Made by a program: the position numbers and the translations under genes. The notes under the pieces are model-generated. The model had not been told where the DNA came from. It made no database searches and saw nothing but the letters and a program-made list of their open reading frames with translations. Below, in pieces: positions 37,065 to 49,620 of a stretch of DNA of 64,000 nt. Position 1 is the stretch's first letter. Each line of letters opens with the position of its first letter. Location: assembly GCF_003573695.1 (NCBI RefSeq), contig NC_039364.1, positions 233,795,656-233,859,655 of the forward strand, written 5' to 3'. This stretch comes from Papaver somniferum. Taxonomy: Eukaryota > Streptophyta > Magnoliopsida > Ranunculales > Papaveraceae.

Positions 37065-38613
37065 TGATGTGTTTTCAAAGTTGTTGTAGTAAAAAGGTTC
37101 GTTGAGACTTGTGAAGGAAGACTTTTTAGACTTAATTTTTATAAATAAAAAAAATATAACAAACTCCAGTAAAAAGTGTTGTGAGAATTATAGTGAGACT
37201 GGGGCTAGGATTCCGCTATTTACCAATTCCAAAGTGATATTAATTATAATCATGCAATTTAACACGTTCAAATTGATTCTCAACTATTGCAAAAGTAGAT
37301 TTTTAGAAACAACAAATGTTAATCCAAAGCATGAGACGTCAAAACCCTAGGCTAAGCATGTTCCATCAAAACAAAATACAATTGTTTAACAAAAACCATA
37401 AAATCTATTTTCAATCTAGGAAAATAATCATAAATAAAAATTACATAAATTAAATAATTAAGAATTACCACTTTTTCATTGGAAAGATAGCATCCTCCGT
37501 CGCCCCAAGGATTGGGTTTAGCTCATCATTGTAGAAACGCACTCAAAAGTTGATTTCATTGCTCAAAGTGTTTACGATCGATGAATTGGAGAAAAACTAT
37601 TAAAAATCGGGTGTTTGCAACGTTTTTAATTGTTGCAAAACACTGCTACATAAAACGATAAAAGCCAACTGTCGTTGTTAAGTTTCTACGACCCCCACCT
37701 CTGTGTCGTTATCACTGTTGATAAACGGCTGTCTTCGTGAGTCTGTTCTTCGTGTTCTTCAGTTCTGCAGAAGCAGAAATGGTGTTCTCTGCAACTCGAT
37801 TTTTCGGCTCTGTGATGCTCTGTAACTCTCCCAAACTCTCTATCCTCCTCTACGCTACCACAGAGTTGTATTTATAATCAACAGGGCCAATAATAACTCC
37901 TCATTACTCCACGAAATCTCCCATTACTCGACAGTGATGAAAAATATTCTCGGAATATTTTCTTCCCTGATTTTTCTTCTCACGCGTCTGCAGCTTCCTA
38001 AATCCATTCAACACGCTGAATATTGAAAATAAAATGATCCATACACACTCCAGGCTCGTGCCAACCATAGAATAACTCGGGAAAGAGAATATTAACCCTC
38101 GTGAAAGTAAGAATACCAAAGTTTTCCCTCACTCGTGTTTTGCTTCCACACAATTCTTCGGCCAAATCTAATCGATTCCAAGGACTTTACCAGCCCTGTT
38201 TAGTCCCTAGCAACAAACCCATTTGATTTCAGCCATTGAATCTCCCTAAAACGCCTTCAAATCACGAACCCTAATTTTGGTGTTTTGATAATAGCTTTTC
38301 CCGCCAAATTCCAAATTCAAATGGAGAAGATGACCTCCCTCTAATCATGTACGGGTGTCCCTTTAGCACTTGCCTTATGGGGTGTGAATAGTAAGGAAGG
38401 TGCCCCTTATCCATTGAGGTGCCCTTTAGTAATTGAGTGCCCCTTATCCAACAGTGCGAGTCCGAATAACATGTGTCCTCCGGGTGCTTTAGACAACTTT
38501 TCGAGCCGATTTTTCCAATAATGTTTATTTCCCAAAAATGAAATAAGTACAAAAACCGAGTACCAACAATACATGAAATTAAGGACAACGTAGACACAAA
38601 AATGTGTTTATCA
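37065..38613 (-). repeat. 3' LTR of the Athila-like element
   Basis: 1,549 bp, ending ...GTGTTTATCA beside the purine tract. It differs from the 5' LTR by scattered substitutions. A 20-bp-scale duplication of the GGTGCCCCTTA motif near 38400-38435 is found only here. A segment near the end (CTACAAACACATAAAATATC in the other LTR) is missing. The open frames 37904-38119 and 38271-38624 are non-coding. Confidence 0.95.
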
Positions 38614-38632
38614 AATACCCCCAAACTTATTA
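38614..38632 (-). other. Polypurine tract region of the Athila-like element
   Basis: The minus strand reads AATAAGTTTGGGGGTATTTG just before the LTR end point. The AGTTTGGGGG core is the purine tract commonly seen before the 3' LTR of Athila/Tat elements. Confidence 0.75.
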
Positions 38633-39762
38633 TTTGCTAGTCCTCGAGCAAATCTAATCTAGAAAAATAAAATGACTACACTTAGCACGTGCAGCAAGCC
38701 GTTAAACCGCTAGGTGGCCCTAGCGGAGGAGTGTTGTCTCCGGAGGGTTTACCAGAGGTGTACCCACAAAACCTTTACTACAGACCCTAGCTATCTACGC
38801 AGAACCTTGGAAGGCACTAAAGAATCTCCTTGGTTGGCATGTAATCATTGACTATAGGAGGAAGTACCCTGATGCGAAATTCCAATTGTTGTACACGAGT
38901 TTGCACTCATCATACTAAAAAAATTCATGTATAAGTGACATAGCTCTACTCAGATAGTTTCTGGACATCATAAACGGAATCAACCAATCATATGGAAATA
39001 TTAAGAAGATGGATAAAGAAAAAGATGGTTTAAAGTGAATGGTGTTTCCCATATATGTCTGAAGGCCTCTTCCAGAATGAACCTATCCTAATGGACTGAA
39101 ATACCGGTCAGACTAATATCAACACAACTGGCATATACAAGGGGACCAGCGATCGATAATCCTAACTCTAGGTCAACACAACTGGCATATACAAGGGCAC
39201 CAACGGTCGACTTTATTGAATTTATTCCGGTTGATGGTCTGGTCTCAATATTTTTTTTTTGTGGTATCTCAATCACTCTATTTCACCCTAACATTGGTAA
39301 CAACTTGAATCGTGTGCCCCCCAAATCACTTAAAAAAATAAAAATAGAAGGATTAGGATTCAACGAGAAATGGCGAAACTATCATGTTTTTTTTTTTAAT
39401 TCTAACACCTGAGATCTGTGCTTTTATGAATAGACTCTTTAGATGTTTCCATCTAATCAGATTGGTTCCTCAACTCCTACAACCAAGATGTTCCCATTCA
39501 CTTAGATTGGTTAGTGCCAACCTTAATAAGCATAAATTTCTAGGCTCTGGAGTTTATTTATTGCAACTAAAAGCTAACAAAAAGTTTCTTCCCCACCCCC
39601 AAACTTAAATCTAACATTGTCCTCAATGTTTCTAATCAAAAAGCAATACCAAAAAGTAAAGTAACATGAGGAATTAGTAAAGAGAGAAGTCGGAAAGATA
39701 GTACCTGGGTGAAGAGAGAAATCAAAAACTAATATACAACATACAATCGCCTCGATGGTCAA
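38633..39762 (-). other. Athila-like element, region between integrase end and 3' LTR
   Basis: This is where Athila elements may carry an env-like or other extra ORF, but I see no signal peptide, membrane span or long frame. A 60-bp-scale direct repeat with core TCAACACAACTGGCATATAC lies at 39118-39215 and produces the repetitive frame at 39088-39276. T-rich runs occur near 39250 and 39387. Confidence 0.55.
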
Positions 39763-39986
39763 TCAAGGGTAAACAGGGTCCTCCAAAGGGACCTCCTCAA
39801 CATCATTTGTAGGAAATGGCTCTAAAAAGGGTTTCAATCTCTGACCGTTAACCTTCGAAGAACTACTACCATCTGGTGTCTCAATCTCAACAGCTCCATG
39901 AGGAAAGACAGTGCGAACAATAAAAAGACCCCGTCCACCGAGAATGTAACTTCACAGGGAAAAGATGCAAGCGGGTATCATACAGA
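39763..39986 (-). pseudogene. Integrase C-terminal end of the Athila-like pol, separated by an insertion
   Basis: The minus-strand frame continues the integrase that stops at 51062 on the other side of the CACTA element. It contains GLFIVRTVFPHGAVEIET and then SKVNGQRLKPFLE, the KVNGQRLK motif at the C-terminal end of many plant Ty3/gypsy integrases. It ends at a TGA at 39763-39765. A short frameshift lies near 39945. Rejoining needs removal of 39990-51058 plus one AGA target copy. Confidence 0.85.
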
Positions 39987-40869
39987 AGACACTAGTACAA
40001 ACAGTCGCATAGGCCACACTCAAATAGTGTGTCCACAGGCCTTTAGCCATGGATTTTTTTCACTCTAAAACCGTTATGGTAGGAGGCATAAAAATAGGGT
40101 ACCTTTATGGCTACATAAACTTTGAGTGGCTATTTCACATGATTTTCCATAACCATATCCTATAACCGTGTCTATATGGTGCCCACTCTTTTTTTTGTAA
40201 TAAAGCATTTTTTTTCCTATTATCATGGCCGTAAAATCCTTATAAACACACAACTTGATTTTAACGTGGCTAGAGTTTGTTGTAAGGCCACATGAATCTA
40301 TTTTAATCATTACCTTCGTTATCCTTAGACTCATCAAGTATGGTTTCGATGTGGCTACTTTGTACCCTGATACCACGTGCAATTGTTTTACCATGGCAAT
40401 TTCTATCATTCAAACAAGCAAAAAAAATATTTCAACATGGCCAGTTCAGGACATATAGCTACAAAGAATCTATAGCATGGCCAATCTATTTCTTATAATT
40501 ATACTAAATTTATGGCACCGTGACTAAGTACTTTACAGGTGGACACGTAAATCATGTAAACGTGGCTATTGTTTGCCTTCTGGACACAAGTAACGATTTT
40601 TAGCCACTCAAAATATGTAGCTCAGTCAGTCATTTGGCCAAGGTGACCATATTTCATATTTAGCCACCGGAAGCCAGTTGCGGTCACTCATTTATATCAT
40701 ACGCAGCCAAATTAATATTGATAATCATTGTTGCAAAACAATAATTGGTCCAAAATACTTTTTATTAATCATATGATAAACCTCTCATATGTCTGATCAG
40801 TCGTGCAAAACCTTAAAACATAAAATATTCAATTGGCGATTCAAAAAGTCTGAACATTCGCAGTCTAAG

Positions 40870-43708
40870 GTACTATTTCTCTCAATGACTCTTGCTGGTT
40901 CTCTGAGCATTCATAGCTGGAGATTTCTTGTTCTTCATCTACTTGGCCTTTGGGGCAGCACCATGTTCATTGGGATCTACAAGTGGCTCTATCTGCAGCA
41001 AAAACCTGTTTTGGTAGATATACATGCACATAAAGATTCAAATACTGCACGCAGTACAAAAGGTTCAAAAACAACTATTGCCTTGGCAGGTTGTACATAA
41101 ATTCTGAACCTATAGTTACCACATGAATGCCACAAAGAACAATTGTTGCCTCCTCTACTTCATGAGCTATATCCATTACAGGGATATGAACATATTATAT
41201 TGCTTCACAAAGTTGTTAAAATGTTTCATCGCCATATACAACAGACAATGGAATAAAGCAACTTACAATAGAGCAAGAGGTCGCAAGTGCTTTTGGCCAA
41301 GCTACGAAACTCTCATGCAATCATCATGAAGTGGAACTCCATGCATTATCTTTTTTGCTGCTGATTGATGAAAAGTAACTGCAAAGATGTTCCTTAGTAA
41401 GGTATGGGCCAGTTTGCATTTCCCAGTCTATAAAACATATAGGATATAATAACGTCAACAGATTCAAATCTCAAAACAATATGGATTTAAATATCTGCAA
41501 AAAGAACATACTACTGGGAGTCTAGTTTTGTATTTCAATGCCGTATATTGAGATATCTCTTGAGAGTCAGAGCACTGATGCTTGGAAGCAAAATACATAT
41601 GTTTAGTTACATCAGATTTCTGCCTTTCAGTCAGATACTTATGTCTGCTAGGGGGCTTCTGCATAGCAAACTTCTCTTGAACTGGGGATCCCTGGGTAAG
41701 AAGAGGAGACACCGGTCTAGGTCCATCTGATGTCTAGATGCATGAGATCTTTGTGTAGTTGCAGCAGCTGAGTGATGAGTTTAAGAAGGTTTCTGCAGAG
41801 TGCAGTTGACATTGCAAATAGATATTAGTTACTTCAGTGTTGCTAAAAAGAAAATATAGTTTAAAGTTTTAGAAGATGTTAAACATGCTTAATCAAAAAT
41901 GCTGCCAATAAGTAGCTACATAATAAACTACTCTTGCATCAGTCAATCTAATTAATTCAAGCACTATTTTTTCAGGTAACCAAGTATCTATGACATAGCT
42001 TATAAAATATATCTTTGGAGCAGAACATACTATGTCATCTGATTCAACTGCAACAGAATATCAATGATCAGATTTAATGTTTCCACTGACGATTAGTATA
42101 TTAGTATCATTCATAATATTAACCACTGATACCCAAGTTACATGATAACTAGAAACCACAGTCACAAATGCACGATATTTACAAGAACACAAACAAAAGA
42201 CATAAATAGTGATGTGGATGTGTATCTATGTCTCTATTTGATCACACCCACTTGCAAGAGCAGAAATGACATCACAGAAAACATAATACAAGTAGCCTCA
42301 AAACATGTGGTGTACAATATAAAATAGTAAAGAATTGACTATATCAGGTTCAGAGAGAATAGATCATACCATGCTTGAGGTGTCTCTTCCACCCATTGAA
42401 AAAACATGCCATCATAGGAGAAGAAACTAGCCGTCGCATACCTAAAACTGAGGTGGAAAATGAACTCAATAAAATACAAAACCACGACAGGTCATATTGA
42501 AAAGTGAAAGCATAATGCAATTACAAGATGCAATCTGATTCCTGATAACTACTTTGCCCGAGGTTCTTATAGGACTCTCGGAAACCAGCATACACACTTG
42601 TATTGTATTGCAATTACAAGATTTCTATAAGAACATCTCAAACTCGAGCCAACCTGAACCATCAACATCTTGGCAAACAGCTTCTTTACCAGCACCAAGA
42701 ACAGCCTAGCTCTCTGCAAGAATATTTTTTTTCATGTTTAAGTGTGGAAACATAAATATAAAGACCACAAAACAAAGCCTTAAATTTCAAGATAGTACTA
42801 TCAAGAAGGCACAAAGTCCATAATACAAAAATTTGATTGAACATGTTAGTAAAACATAAAATCAGTAACGACAATGTTACCTTGTTGTTTCCTGTCTCAG
42901 GTTCAAACTTCAAGATTCAAAATCTTCACACCTTCAGGTTATTTCCAGTATTTCCCTGATTTCTTGGTCAATCGACGACAACAAAACCCATGAATTCTTA
43001 CCACCATAACTGATTTGAATCACACAAAACCCTTTGAACATGTCAACTCCAACTCAAATCCGAACAACAATCGAAACCATCAACAACATTTCTCTGTTCA
43101 TCTGAGTTCTTAAGATATTTGCTGTTTGCATTCCAATTTTCAGTAGGTTTCTCATTATCCTCTATCTCCTCAATGACAATTGTTTCAGAAAGCACAAAAG
43201 CATGCCAGGTTTGGAAAAGTTAGCTATGAATATCATAAATCTTTCGCTAGTAAAACACATCACTAACCCATTGTCCCCATAAACTCAAAGCTCATTCCAC
43301 AATAGCTTCATTATTTTACTTTCAACAAAGAAAAACACAACGAAAAGTACAGAACAGAATAAATAAGTGATTTTACCTGCACTCTTGCCTGATGGAAACA
43401 TATCAAGATCCTCACCGTCATCCTCAAGGTACTCATCATTATCAGAATCATACTTGAATTCCTCAGAGTCCCAATCCTCCCCAGAAATACCATCCATAGA
43501 GTCACTAAAAACACAAGTTAAGGCAATCCAATATCCACAAATTCACACAAAACATCTCAAAATAACGAAAACTAAAAGATTTATCTACAAACAAACAATC
43601 AAAAGGATACCATTCATCATCATCATCGTATTCTTCATGTCCAGAATCAGCATCACGTCCAAGATAATAACCAGTTAGATGCACACTCCGAGGACCATGC
43701 AATCCCAT
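40870..43708 (-). pseudogene. Captured FKBP43/53-like gene fragment
   Basis: Exon-like pieces are in order on the minus strand. An exon ending at 43611 has GPRSVHLTGYYLGRDAD then Asp/Glu runs. The next, 43504-43377, with a TTTTTAG acceptor and a GTAAAA donor, encodes an acidic stretch (GEDWDSEEFKYDSDNDEYLE) ending MFPSGKSA. A third near 43180-43095 reads IVIEEIEDNEKPTENW. In order and wording these follow the N-terminal nucleoplasmin-like and acidic region of plant nuclear FKBP prolyl isomerases (FKBP43/FKBP53). A piece near 40960 reads EPLVDPNEHGAAPKAK and then stops. The FKBP catalytic domain and the first exons are absent. Introns are retained, so capture was at the DNA level. Assignment is from remembered family features. 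Confidence 0.65.
41464..41712 (-). other. Possible exon of unknown origin inside the CACTA element
   Basis: An open frame encodes SPLLTQGSPVQEKFAMQKPP and a basic, polar stretch (SRHKYLTERQKSDVTKHMYF) before hydrophobic read-through. It looks coding in composition, but I recognise no family. It may be a later exon of the captured FKBP-like gene or come from a second gene. Confidence 0.3.
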
Positions 43709-43796
43709 GAATCATGCTTTCCTGCTAATCCTATTTAATCGATCAATCAAATTAATGAAAACCCACAATTGAAAATCACAAATTGATAAAAATGGG

Positions 43797-44026
43797 AGTT
43801 AGAATACGGTTTTTGGTTAATATCTTCCACACCTGAACTGTGGAGACTCATTCATTATTTATACTTGAAGATGTTACAGAGATAGAGTTTAACAACCGAT
43901 AAAATAGCTAACAAATAGTGGAACGAGTTATATGTATTCAACGAGCTTGGTAGCTAGTCTTGAGGAAGACTGAACTGAACTGAACTGATAGCTGACACTT
44001 AGGAAGACTGAGCCATTTGCTTAACA
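43797..44026 (-). repeat. 3' LTR of the young copia element
   Basis: 230 bp, TGTTAAGCAAATGG to ATTCTAACT on the minus strand. The pol stop codon at 43999 lies within its first 28 bases. It includes a triple AACTG direct repeat. Confidence 0.95.
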
Positions 44027-47000
44027 CCTCCCCTCAAGTTGTACGTGAGTTGACGAACGTGCAACTTGGCTCGCAAAAGATTAAACCTCGGCGCAGAAAG
44101 GCCCTTGGTGAAAATATCTGCCAACTGATCCTTTGAGCTGATGAACCTCACTAGCAACTGCTTGCTAGCAACTCTTTCACGGACAAAATGGTAATCAATC
44201 TCAATGTGTTTGGTACGGGCATGGAAAACTGGATTTGCTGCAAGATATGTTGCTCCTAGGTTGTCACACCATAGCAACGGTGGTGCAATGTTGAAGCCAA
44301 GTTCCTGAAGCAAAGATTGGATCCAGATAACTTCTGAAGTGGCAATTGCCATGCCTCGATACTCTGCCTCTGTACTAGACTTGGAGACCGTTTTCTGCTT
44401 CCTCGCACTCCATGAGATAAGATTTCCACCAAAATAAATACAATAACCACTCGTCGAACGTCGATCATCTAGACTGCCAGCCCAGTCTGCATTAGAATAC
44501 GCATGGAGAGAGTAATCACGAGAACCACCAAGATGAAGGCCATAGTCTATAGTGGTTTTCAAATATCTGAGAATCCGTTTGACAACATCCCAATGCTCAA
44601 TATACGGGTCATGCATATACTGACACACCTTGTTTACTGCAACAGAAATGTCAGGTCTTGTAAGATGTAGATATTGCAGCGCACCCACTACACTACGGTA
44701 GAGTGTAGGATCCTTGAATCTCTCACTACCACCTTGCTGAATTTTCTCATTAGAGGCAAGAGGAGTGGACACAGGCTTCACACCATCTATTTTAGTACGT
44801 CTCAAAAGATCAGTTACATACTTTCTCTGTGTAAGTATTAGGGAATTGGAACTTCTGATGACCTCAACACCCAAGAAGAATGATAAATCCCCCATATCCT
44901 TCAGTGCAAACTCAGAACCAAGGGACTCAATCAGCTGTTGTATCTTTAAGACATTAGAACCCGTGACAATGATGTCATCCACATAAATGAGAACATAGGT
45001 TACATGCTCAGGAGTTTTTAATATGAACAATGAGCTATCAGAAATAGAACCTGTGAAACCAAGCTTTATCAGATAGTTGCTTAGCCTTGAAAACCAAGCA
45101 CGGGGGGCTTGTTTGAGACCATATAAAGATTTATGCAGCTTACAGACATGATTTGGATAGTTTGGATCAACATAACCAGCAGGCTGCTTCATGTAAACCT
45201 CCTCCTCCAAAGTCCCATGAAGGAATGCATTCTCGACATCCAATTGCTTTAGTGGCCAACCGTGCATCACAGCAATAGATAAGACAAGACGTATAGTACA
45301 TGGTTTTATCACGGGACTGAAAGTTTCACCATAATCAATCCCGGCTTGTTGATTGAACCCTTTGGCAACCAGACGGGCTTTATGCTGACTTATACTGCCA
45401 TCAGGATTTTGTTTTACACGAAAGACCCACTTCGAACCTACAACATTCATACCATCTTTTAAAGGCACCAATGAGAATGTACCATTTTTAATCAGGGCAT
45501 TAATCTGGACGTCCATAGCTTTTCTCCACTTAGGATGTTTGCAGGCCATAGAGTAGCAAGTCGGCTCCATGAACTCCTCGTCCAATAGCGGATGTTTCGT
45601 TGCGGTCAAACATAGCTTCTGAATGGGTTTCGTAATACCAGATTTAGCTCGAGTCGTCATTGGGTGGGCCACAACTGTCGGTTCCGCAGAAATATCCCTT
45701 GATGAAGCTGCACTAGTGTTAGATAACTCTGAATCAGAAACTGAAATCTGTTCAGATACAGCCTGTGATTGTGCAGGAGAATTCTCCAGAGCAGGTGAAT
45801 CTGGAGCATATGATGCAGTTGGATATGGAGCAAGAACCATTGGAGATAATGTAGCAGCCTCCTGATGTACTTGGGAGTTACATTGATTAAAAGGAGGAGA
45901 AAGTAAAACACTAGTGCTTGATGGCTCATTACCTGAACAAGACAATGGAGTGTGGCGCTGCCGAGAAGACTTGAATGGAAATGCCGTTTCTTCAAACCTA
46001 ACATGACGAGATATGTAAAGTCTGTTTGTTTTCTGATGCAAACACAAATAACCCTTGTGTGCACTGCTATATCCTATGAAGACACATGGAAGTGACCTTG
46101 GTTCAAGTTTATTTGCATTATAAGGCCTAAGGAAGGGGTAAGCTAGACAACCAAAAACTCGTAAGGAAGAGTAGTCTGGAGACTTTTGAAAAAGAAGTTC
46201 TAAAGGAGTTATAGACTCTGAGTTGGACTTTGGGAGCCTGTTGTTCAAAAAACAGGCTGTGGTAAAGGCATCAGCCCAGAAGGAACGAGGCATGTGTGCA
46301 TGAAACAAAAGTGCTAAACCAGATTCAGTCACATGACGAATTCTACGTTCTGCTAGGCCATTTTGAGGTGACGTGTGAGGGCACGAAAATCTATGTTGAA
46401 TGCCTGATTCATTGAGATAAGCAGTGAACTTCTCAAACTCTAAGGCATTATCTGACTGAAATATTTTGATTTTGTGGTCAGTTAGATTTTCAACCTGTTT
46501 GTGAAAAATAATGAAAGTTTTAAGAGCATCAGAGCTTTGCACAAGTGGGAAAACCCAGGTAAAATGAGAATAGACATCCATTATCAATAGGAAATAACGA
46601 AAACCAGATCTTGACAAGTGAGGAGAGACCCAAATGTCAGAAACAACCAAGCTTAAGGGCTTGTTATAAACAGTTGAATTAAGAGAAAAAGACAATTTCT
46701 TGCTCTTATTGATATGGCAAGAGTGATAAAAATCAAAGTTTTTATTAGCAATAGGAAGAGAAAATTGTTGGCATATTCTGGAGACTGTGCGCAACATGGG
46801 ATGACCTAGTCTCTGGTGCCATAATGGTAAACTGGAAGCAACATGTGCCTGTGGTTTTATTGAAAAATTCAGCGAACTGACTCCATCTAGAACATGCAGA
46901 CCATTCCTTTCAAGTCCTCTCAGCAGTGGAAGCCCCGTGTGCTTGTCCTTCACAACAAAAAAGGAAGTGTGAAATTCAAAGAAGACTGCATTGTCCTTAC

Positions 47001-47061
47001 AGAATTTAGATACTGACAGTAAATTACACTTGATTTCAAGCACATGAAAAACATTATTCAA
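43999..47061 (-). CDS. Ty1/copia pol: integrase, reverse transcriptase and RNase H (open over 1,020 aa)
   Basis: The frame starts partway through the polyprotein, downstream of the protease. Residues 81-87 give the zinc-binding WHQRLGH, but the first Cys of its CX2C pair is Tyr112 (YHSC). The integrase core has Asp142, Asp204 (QSDNALEF) and Glu238 (PQNGLAERR); the Asp-Glu spacing is about two residues short. RT spans about 525-760 with [25 protein letters not shown] and an intact YVDD at 693-696. RNase H has Asp859 (NADWAGS), Glu898 (STEAEY) and Asp933 (WCDN), ending with the usual [12 protein letters not shown]. Translation of the whole element is blocked upstream by two stops and a frameshift, so this part is open but probably not made as a normal polyprotein. 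Confidence 0.9.
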   Translation of the reverse strand: MNNVFHVLEIKCNLLSVSKFCKDNAVFFEFHTSFFVVKDKHTGLPLLRGLERNGLHVLDGVSSLNFSIKPQAHVASSLPLWHQRLGHPMLRTVSRICQQFSLPIANKNFDFYHSCHINKSKKLSFSLNSTVYNKPLSLVVSDIWVSPHLSRSGFRYFLLIMDVYSHFTWVFPLVQSSDALKTFIIFHKQVENLTDHKIKIFQSDNALEFEKFTAYLNESGIQHRFSCPHTSPQNGLAERRIRHVTESGLALLFHAHMPRSFWADAFTTACFLNNRLPKSNSESITPLELLFQKSPDYSSLRVFGCLAYPFLRPYNANKLEPRSLPCVFIGYSSAHKGYLCLHQKTNRLYISRHVRFEETAFPFKSSRQRHTPLSCSGNEPSSTSVLLSPPFNQCNSQVHQEAATLSPMVLAPYPTASYAPDSPALENSPAQSQAVSEQISVSDSELSNTSAASSRDISAEPTVVAHPMTTRAKSGITKPIQKLCLTATKHPLLDEEFMEPTCYSMACKHPKWRKAMDVQINALIKNGTFSLVPLKDGMNVVGSKWVFRVKQNPDGSISQHKARLVAKGFNQQAGIDYGETFSPVIKPCTIRLVLSIAVMHGWPLKQLDVENAFLHGTLEEEVYMKQPAGYVDPNYPNHVCKLHKSLYGLKQAPRAWFSRLSNYLIKLGFTGSISDSSLFILKTPEHVTYVLIYVDDIIVTGSNVLKIQQLIESLGSEFALKDMGDLSFFLGVEVIRSSNSLILTQRKYVTDLLRRTKIDGVKPVSTPLASNEKIQQGGSERFKDPTLYRSVVGALQYLHLTRPDISVAVNKVCQYMHDPYIEHWDVVKRILRYLKTTIDYGLHLGGSRDYSLHAYSNADWAGSLDDRRSTSGYCIYFGGNLISWSARKQKTVSKSSTEAEYRGMAIATSEVIWIQSLLQELGFNIAPPLLWCDNLGATYLAANPVFHARTKHIEIDYHFVRERVASKQLLVRFISSKDQLADIFTKGLSAPRFNLLRAKLHVRQLTYNLRGGVKQMAQSS

Positions 47062-48179
47062 ATAAAAATATCTTGAGTTTTTTTTAAAGAACTGTTACCA
47101 ACGTGAGAAATAGTCAATGAATTACCATTACCCACTTGCACTTGTTCAGTGCCATCATACTCATGAGGAATAGTCAGATTCCTCATGTCTGTTGTCAGAT
47201 GATTAGTAGCTCATGTGTCTGTAACCCATTGTGTGTCATGGTGGCCACCAGGTAAAGCAATGTAAGCAGCTGTTTGACGCTGCTGATTGGTATTAGGTTT
47301 CTCATAACGAAACCAACATCTGTCTGCAAGATGATTTCTTTTCTTGCAGATTTGGAACTTTGGTCCTGTGCCGGCATCATTCTGTGGCTGCTGCTGGTTA
47401 TTGCGCTGTGCATTATTGTTGTTGTTGTTCCTCCTGTATGACAAATTTGGATTGTGCTGATACTGAGATGTTGAACCTGCATATCTCCTTTGGTCCTGCC
47501 TATTGCCAGATGTGGCTGAGGTAGACACTGCAACATTGGCTATTGGTGACTGCAGCAAGGCTAGCTGTGATTCTAGCCTCATATCATAAGTTAAAAGATG
47601 GGAGTAAAAGAGATCAATGTCCATACCCTATATTGTAGTGAGAGAAGTGACAATCGGATCATAGCTTTGGTTTAAGACATTGCAGATGGCTTGCTTCTTT
47701 TCATCACTAGATACTGTATAACCTGATTCTGCTAACTGAGCAAAGAGAGTTTTAGCTTCAGATAAATAAGATTTCAGAGTCTTATTACCTTTTGAGAGGT
47801 TGTGAAGCTGCTTCTTGAGATTCATTTGATGAACAAAGGTTTTGGGTGCATATTCTGATTCAAGCTTGTCCCATATTTCTTTAGCAGTGTCTAGTCTTGC
47901 TACCGTGCTCAAGACTTCAGGAGTCAAGGTTGAATTCATCCATCCGACTATCAGTGAGTCTTGAGATTCATATGCAACAAAACTAGGATTTATGGTTTCT
48001 CCATCTGGAAGTGTTTTTGCTGGTTTTGGTTTAGTTCCATCAATGAAACCTGTGAGATCATGACCCTTAAGAATAGGTTTAGATTGAGCCTTCCACAGCA
48101 GATGATTTGTTTCGGTGTGTTTCAAGGTAACTAGATGGTGAATTTGTACTTGTCTAAGGGAGGTTGTAGTGTCTGCCAT
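47062..48179 (-). pseudogene. Ty1/copia gag and protease, broken
   Basis: The likely start is the Met at 48179 (MADTTTSLRQVQIHHLVTLK) after the primer site. The frame then carries the UBN2/gag domain (WDKLESEYAPKTFVHQMNLK). A TAG stop at 47628-47630 interrupts it; the same frame goes on through an Asn/Gln-rich linker to the zinc knuckle, which reads FQICKKRNHLADRCW and so lacks the first Cys of CCHC. The protease motif DTGA has become Asp-Thr-stop (TGA at 47211-47213). A frameshift in an A run near 47080 then separates it from the pol frame. All three lesions look like point events. Confidence 0.88.
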
Positions 48180-48256
48180 TGTTGATGGTTCAGAACTGAA
48201 TTGTTTATTTTTTTGTTTGATAAGAGGAAGGTGGCTTGGATCAAAATCTGATACCA

Positions 48257-48486
48257 AGTTAGAATACGGTTTTTGGTTAATATCTTCCACACCTGAACTG
48301 TGGAGACTCATTCATTATTTATACTTGAAGATGTTACAGAGATAGAGTTTAACAACCGATAAAATAGCTAACAAATAGTGGAACGAGTTATATGCATTCA
48401 ACGAGCTTGGTAGCTAGTCTTGAGGAAGACTGAACTGAACTGAACTGATAGCTGACACTTAGGAAGACTGAGCCATTTGCTTAACA
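48257..48486 (-). repeat. 5' LTR of the young copia element
   Basis: 230 bp, identical to the 3' LTR except for one transition. It is followed on the minus strand by the primer site TGGTATCAG at 48248-48256. Confidence 0.95.
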
Positions 48487-48491
48487 ATGGG

Positions 48492-49110
48492 AGAAGGTAT
48501 TTAGGGTTAAGAGAATTTACCAATGATGAGAAGGACTTTGTTAGGACCATGACCATAAGTTCTGTAAAAAATCTTAATCCAATTCTGGATTCCTTATACT
48601 CACATTACATAATGGCATCTTCTTGTTCTTCTCGGATTCAATTGAAAATCAAATCAAACCTTCAATTGATTTTTGTGAGAGACGAAGAAATTCTGATTTT
48701 TGAAACCCTAATTTTTCATCTATCTCCTGAAACCCTGATTTCTTAATCTCTCGAATACTCACTAGAACTTTGCAGATCCATATGCAAGAAGTAAATATCA
48801 AGAACATGCATTAGATTTGCATAAGAAAAAATAAGAGAGAGAGGCGGAGGCGGAGAAAGTAAAGAGATGAAGTAAAAATGGGGGGCAGTCGCGAGATGTA
48901 TGGGTAAGAGTGTGGTGATCCTCACATGATATTGATCTACGACCGTTAGATTAAAATTTGGACAATCCCATTGGTTTAAATAAAGCATACGGATTGAAAA
49001 GAAAGCACAAAATTTTGTAAGCCAAACGGGACTGCAAACCGTTAGATTGGATTTTGATCCACATGATTTGATTTCGTTAAATTTGGTTCGTTGGATTAGT
49101 AACAATCGGT
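48492..49110. other. CACTA element right part, possible promoter and leader of the captured gene
   Basis: This stretch lies upstream of the captured exons on the minus strand once the copia element is removed. On that strand it has leader-like pyrimidine/GAAA sequence and AAACCCTAA words, but no exon matching the first FKBP exons could be read. The open frames here (48477-48746 plus, 48743-49105 minus) are not recognised. Confidence 0.35.
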
Positions 49111-49620
49111 ATATTCTCTGAAACCTTAAATCAACCCTTTTCTAGCGACTTCGAGAAAGAAAGTGGCTCCGAGCCTGAAACCTGGCCGAGAGTAGACTAC
49201 TATAAGTCGGAAACTTGGTAAGAACGATGAATCCAACCATTCATAGGCAAGATTTCATTGGAATATTCTCTGAAACCTTAAACAAATCCTTTTCTAGCGA
49301 CTTCGAGAAAGTGGCTTTGAGCTCGAATCTGGCCGGGAGTGGACTACTATAAATCGGAAACTTCGTAAGAACGATGAATCCAACCATTTATAAGTAATAT
49401 TCTATCGAATATTTTCTGAAACCTTAAACAAACCCTTTTCTGGCGACTTCGAGAAAGAAAGTCGCTCCGAGCTTGAAACATGGACGGGAGTGGACTATTA
49501 TAAGTCAGAAACTTCGTAAGAACGATGAATCTAACCATTTATAGGAAAGATTCCATCGGAATATTCTGTGAAACCTTAAACAAACCCTTTTCTAGAGGTT
49601 TCGAGAAAGAAAGTGGCTCT
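49111..49620. repeat. Tandem array, about 150-bp unit, 3.5 copies
   Basis: The word ATATTCTCTGAAACCTTAAA recurs at 49111, 49263, 49409 and 49561, followed each time by a variant of CTTTTCTAGCGACTTCGAGA and a GTGGCT/GTCGCT block. Units diverge by several percent. Confidence 0.9.

Larger units (their letters stand above)
43797..48486 (-). mobile_element. Young Ty1/copia element, 4,690 bp, defective
   Basis: Two 230-bp LTRs (43797-44026 and 48257-48486) frame the element and differ at a single base that I can find (GTATTC versus GCATTC). The TSD ATGGG lies at 43792-43796 and 48487-48491. The primer site TGGTATCAG adjoins the right LTR and the purine tract GAGGGGAGG adjoins the left one, so transcription is on the minus strand. 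Short LTRs and the pol style suggest the Ale/Retrofit lineage, an inference. The coding region is broken at three places. Confidence 0.96.

Noticed and set aside
39088..39276. Frame with a repeated VYASCVD motif
   Set aside because: It is produced by a 60-bp-scale direct repeat in the non-coding 3' part of the Athila-like element; there is no signal peptide or membrane span to support an env-like gene.
38614..39762. Env-like gene of an Athila element
   Set aside because: The region is in the right place, but no frame of adequate length, signal sequence or transmembrane segment is visible.
45623..45865. Plus-strand frame opposite the young copia pol
   Set aside because: It is antisense to the well-supported polyprotein and shares no features with known proteins.
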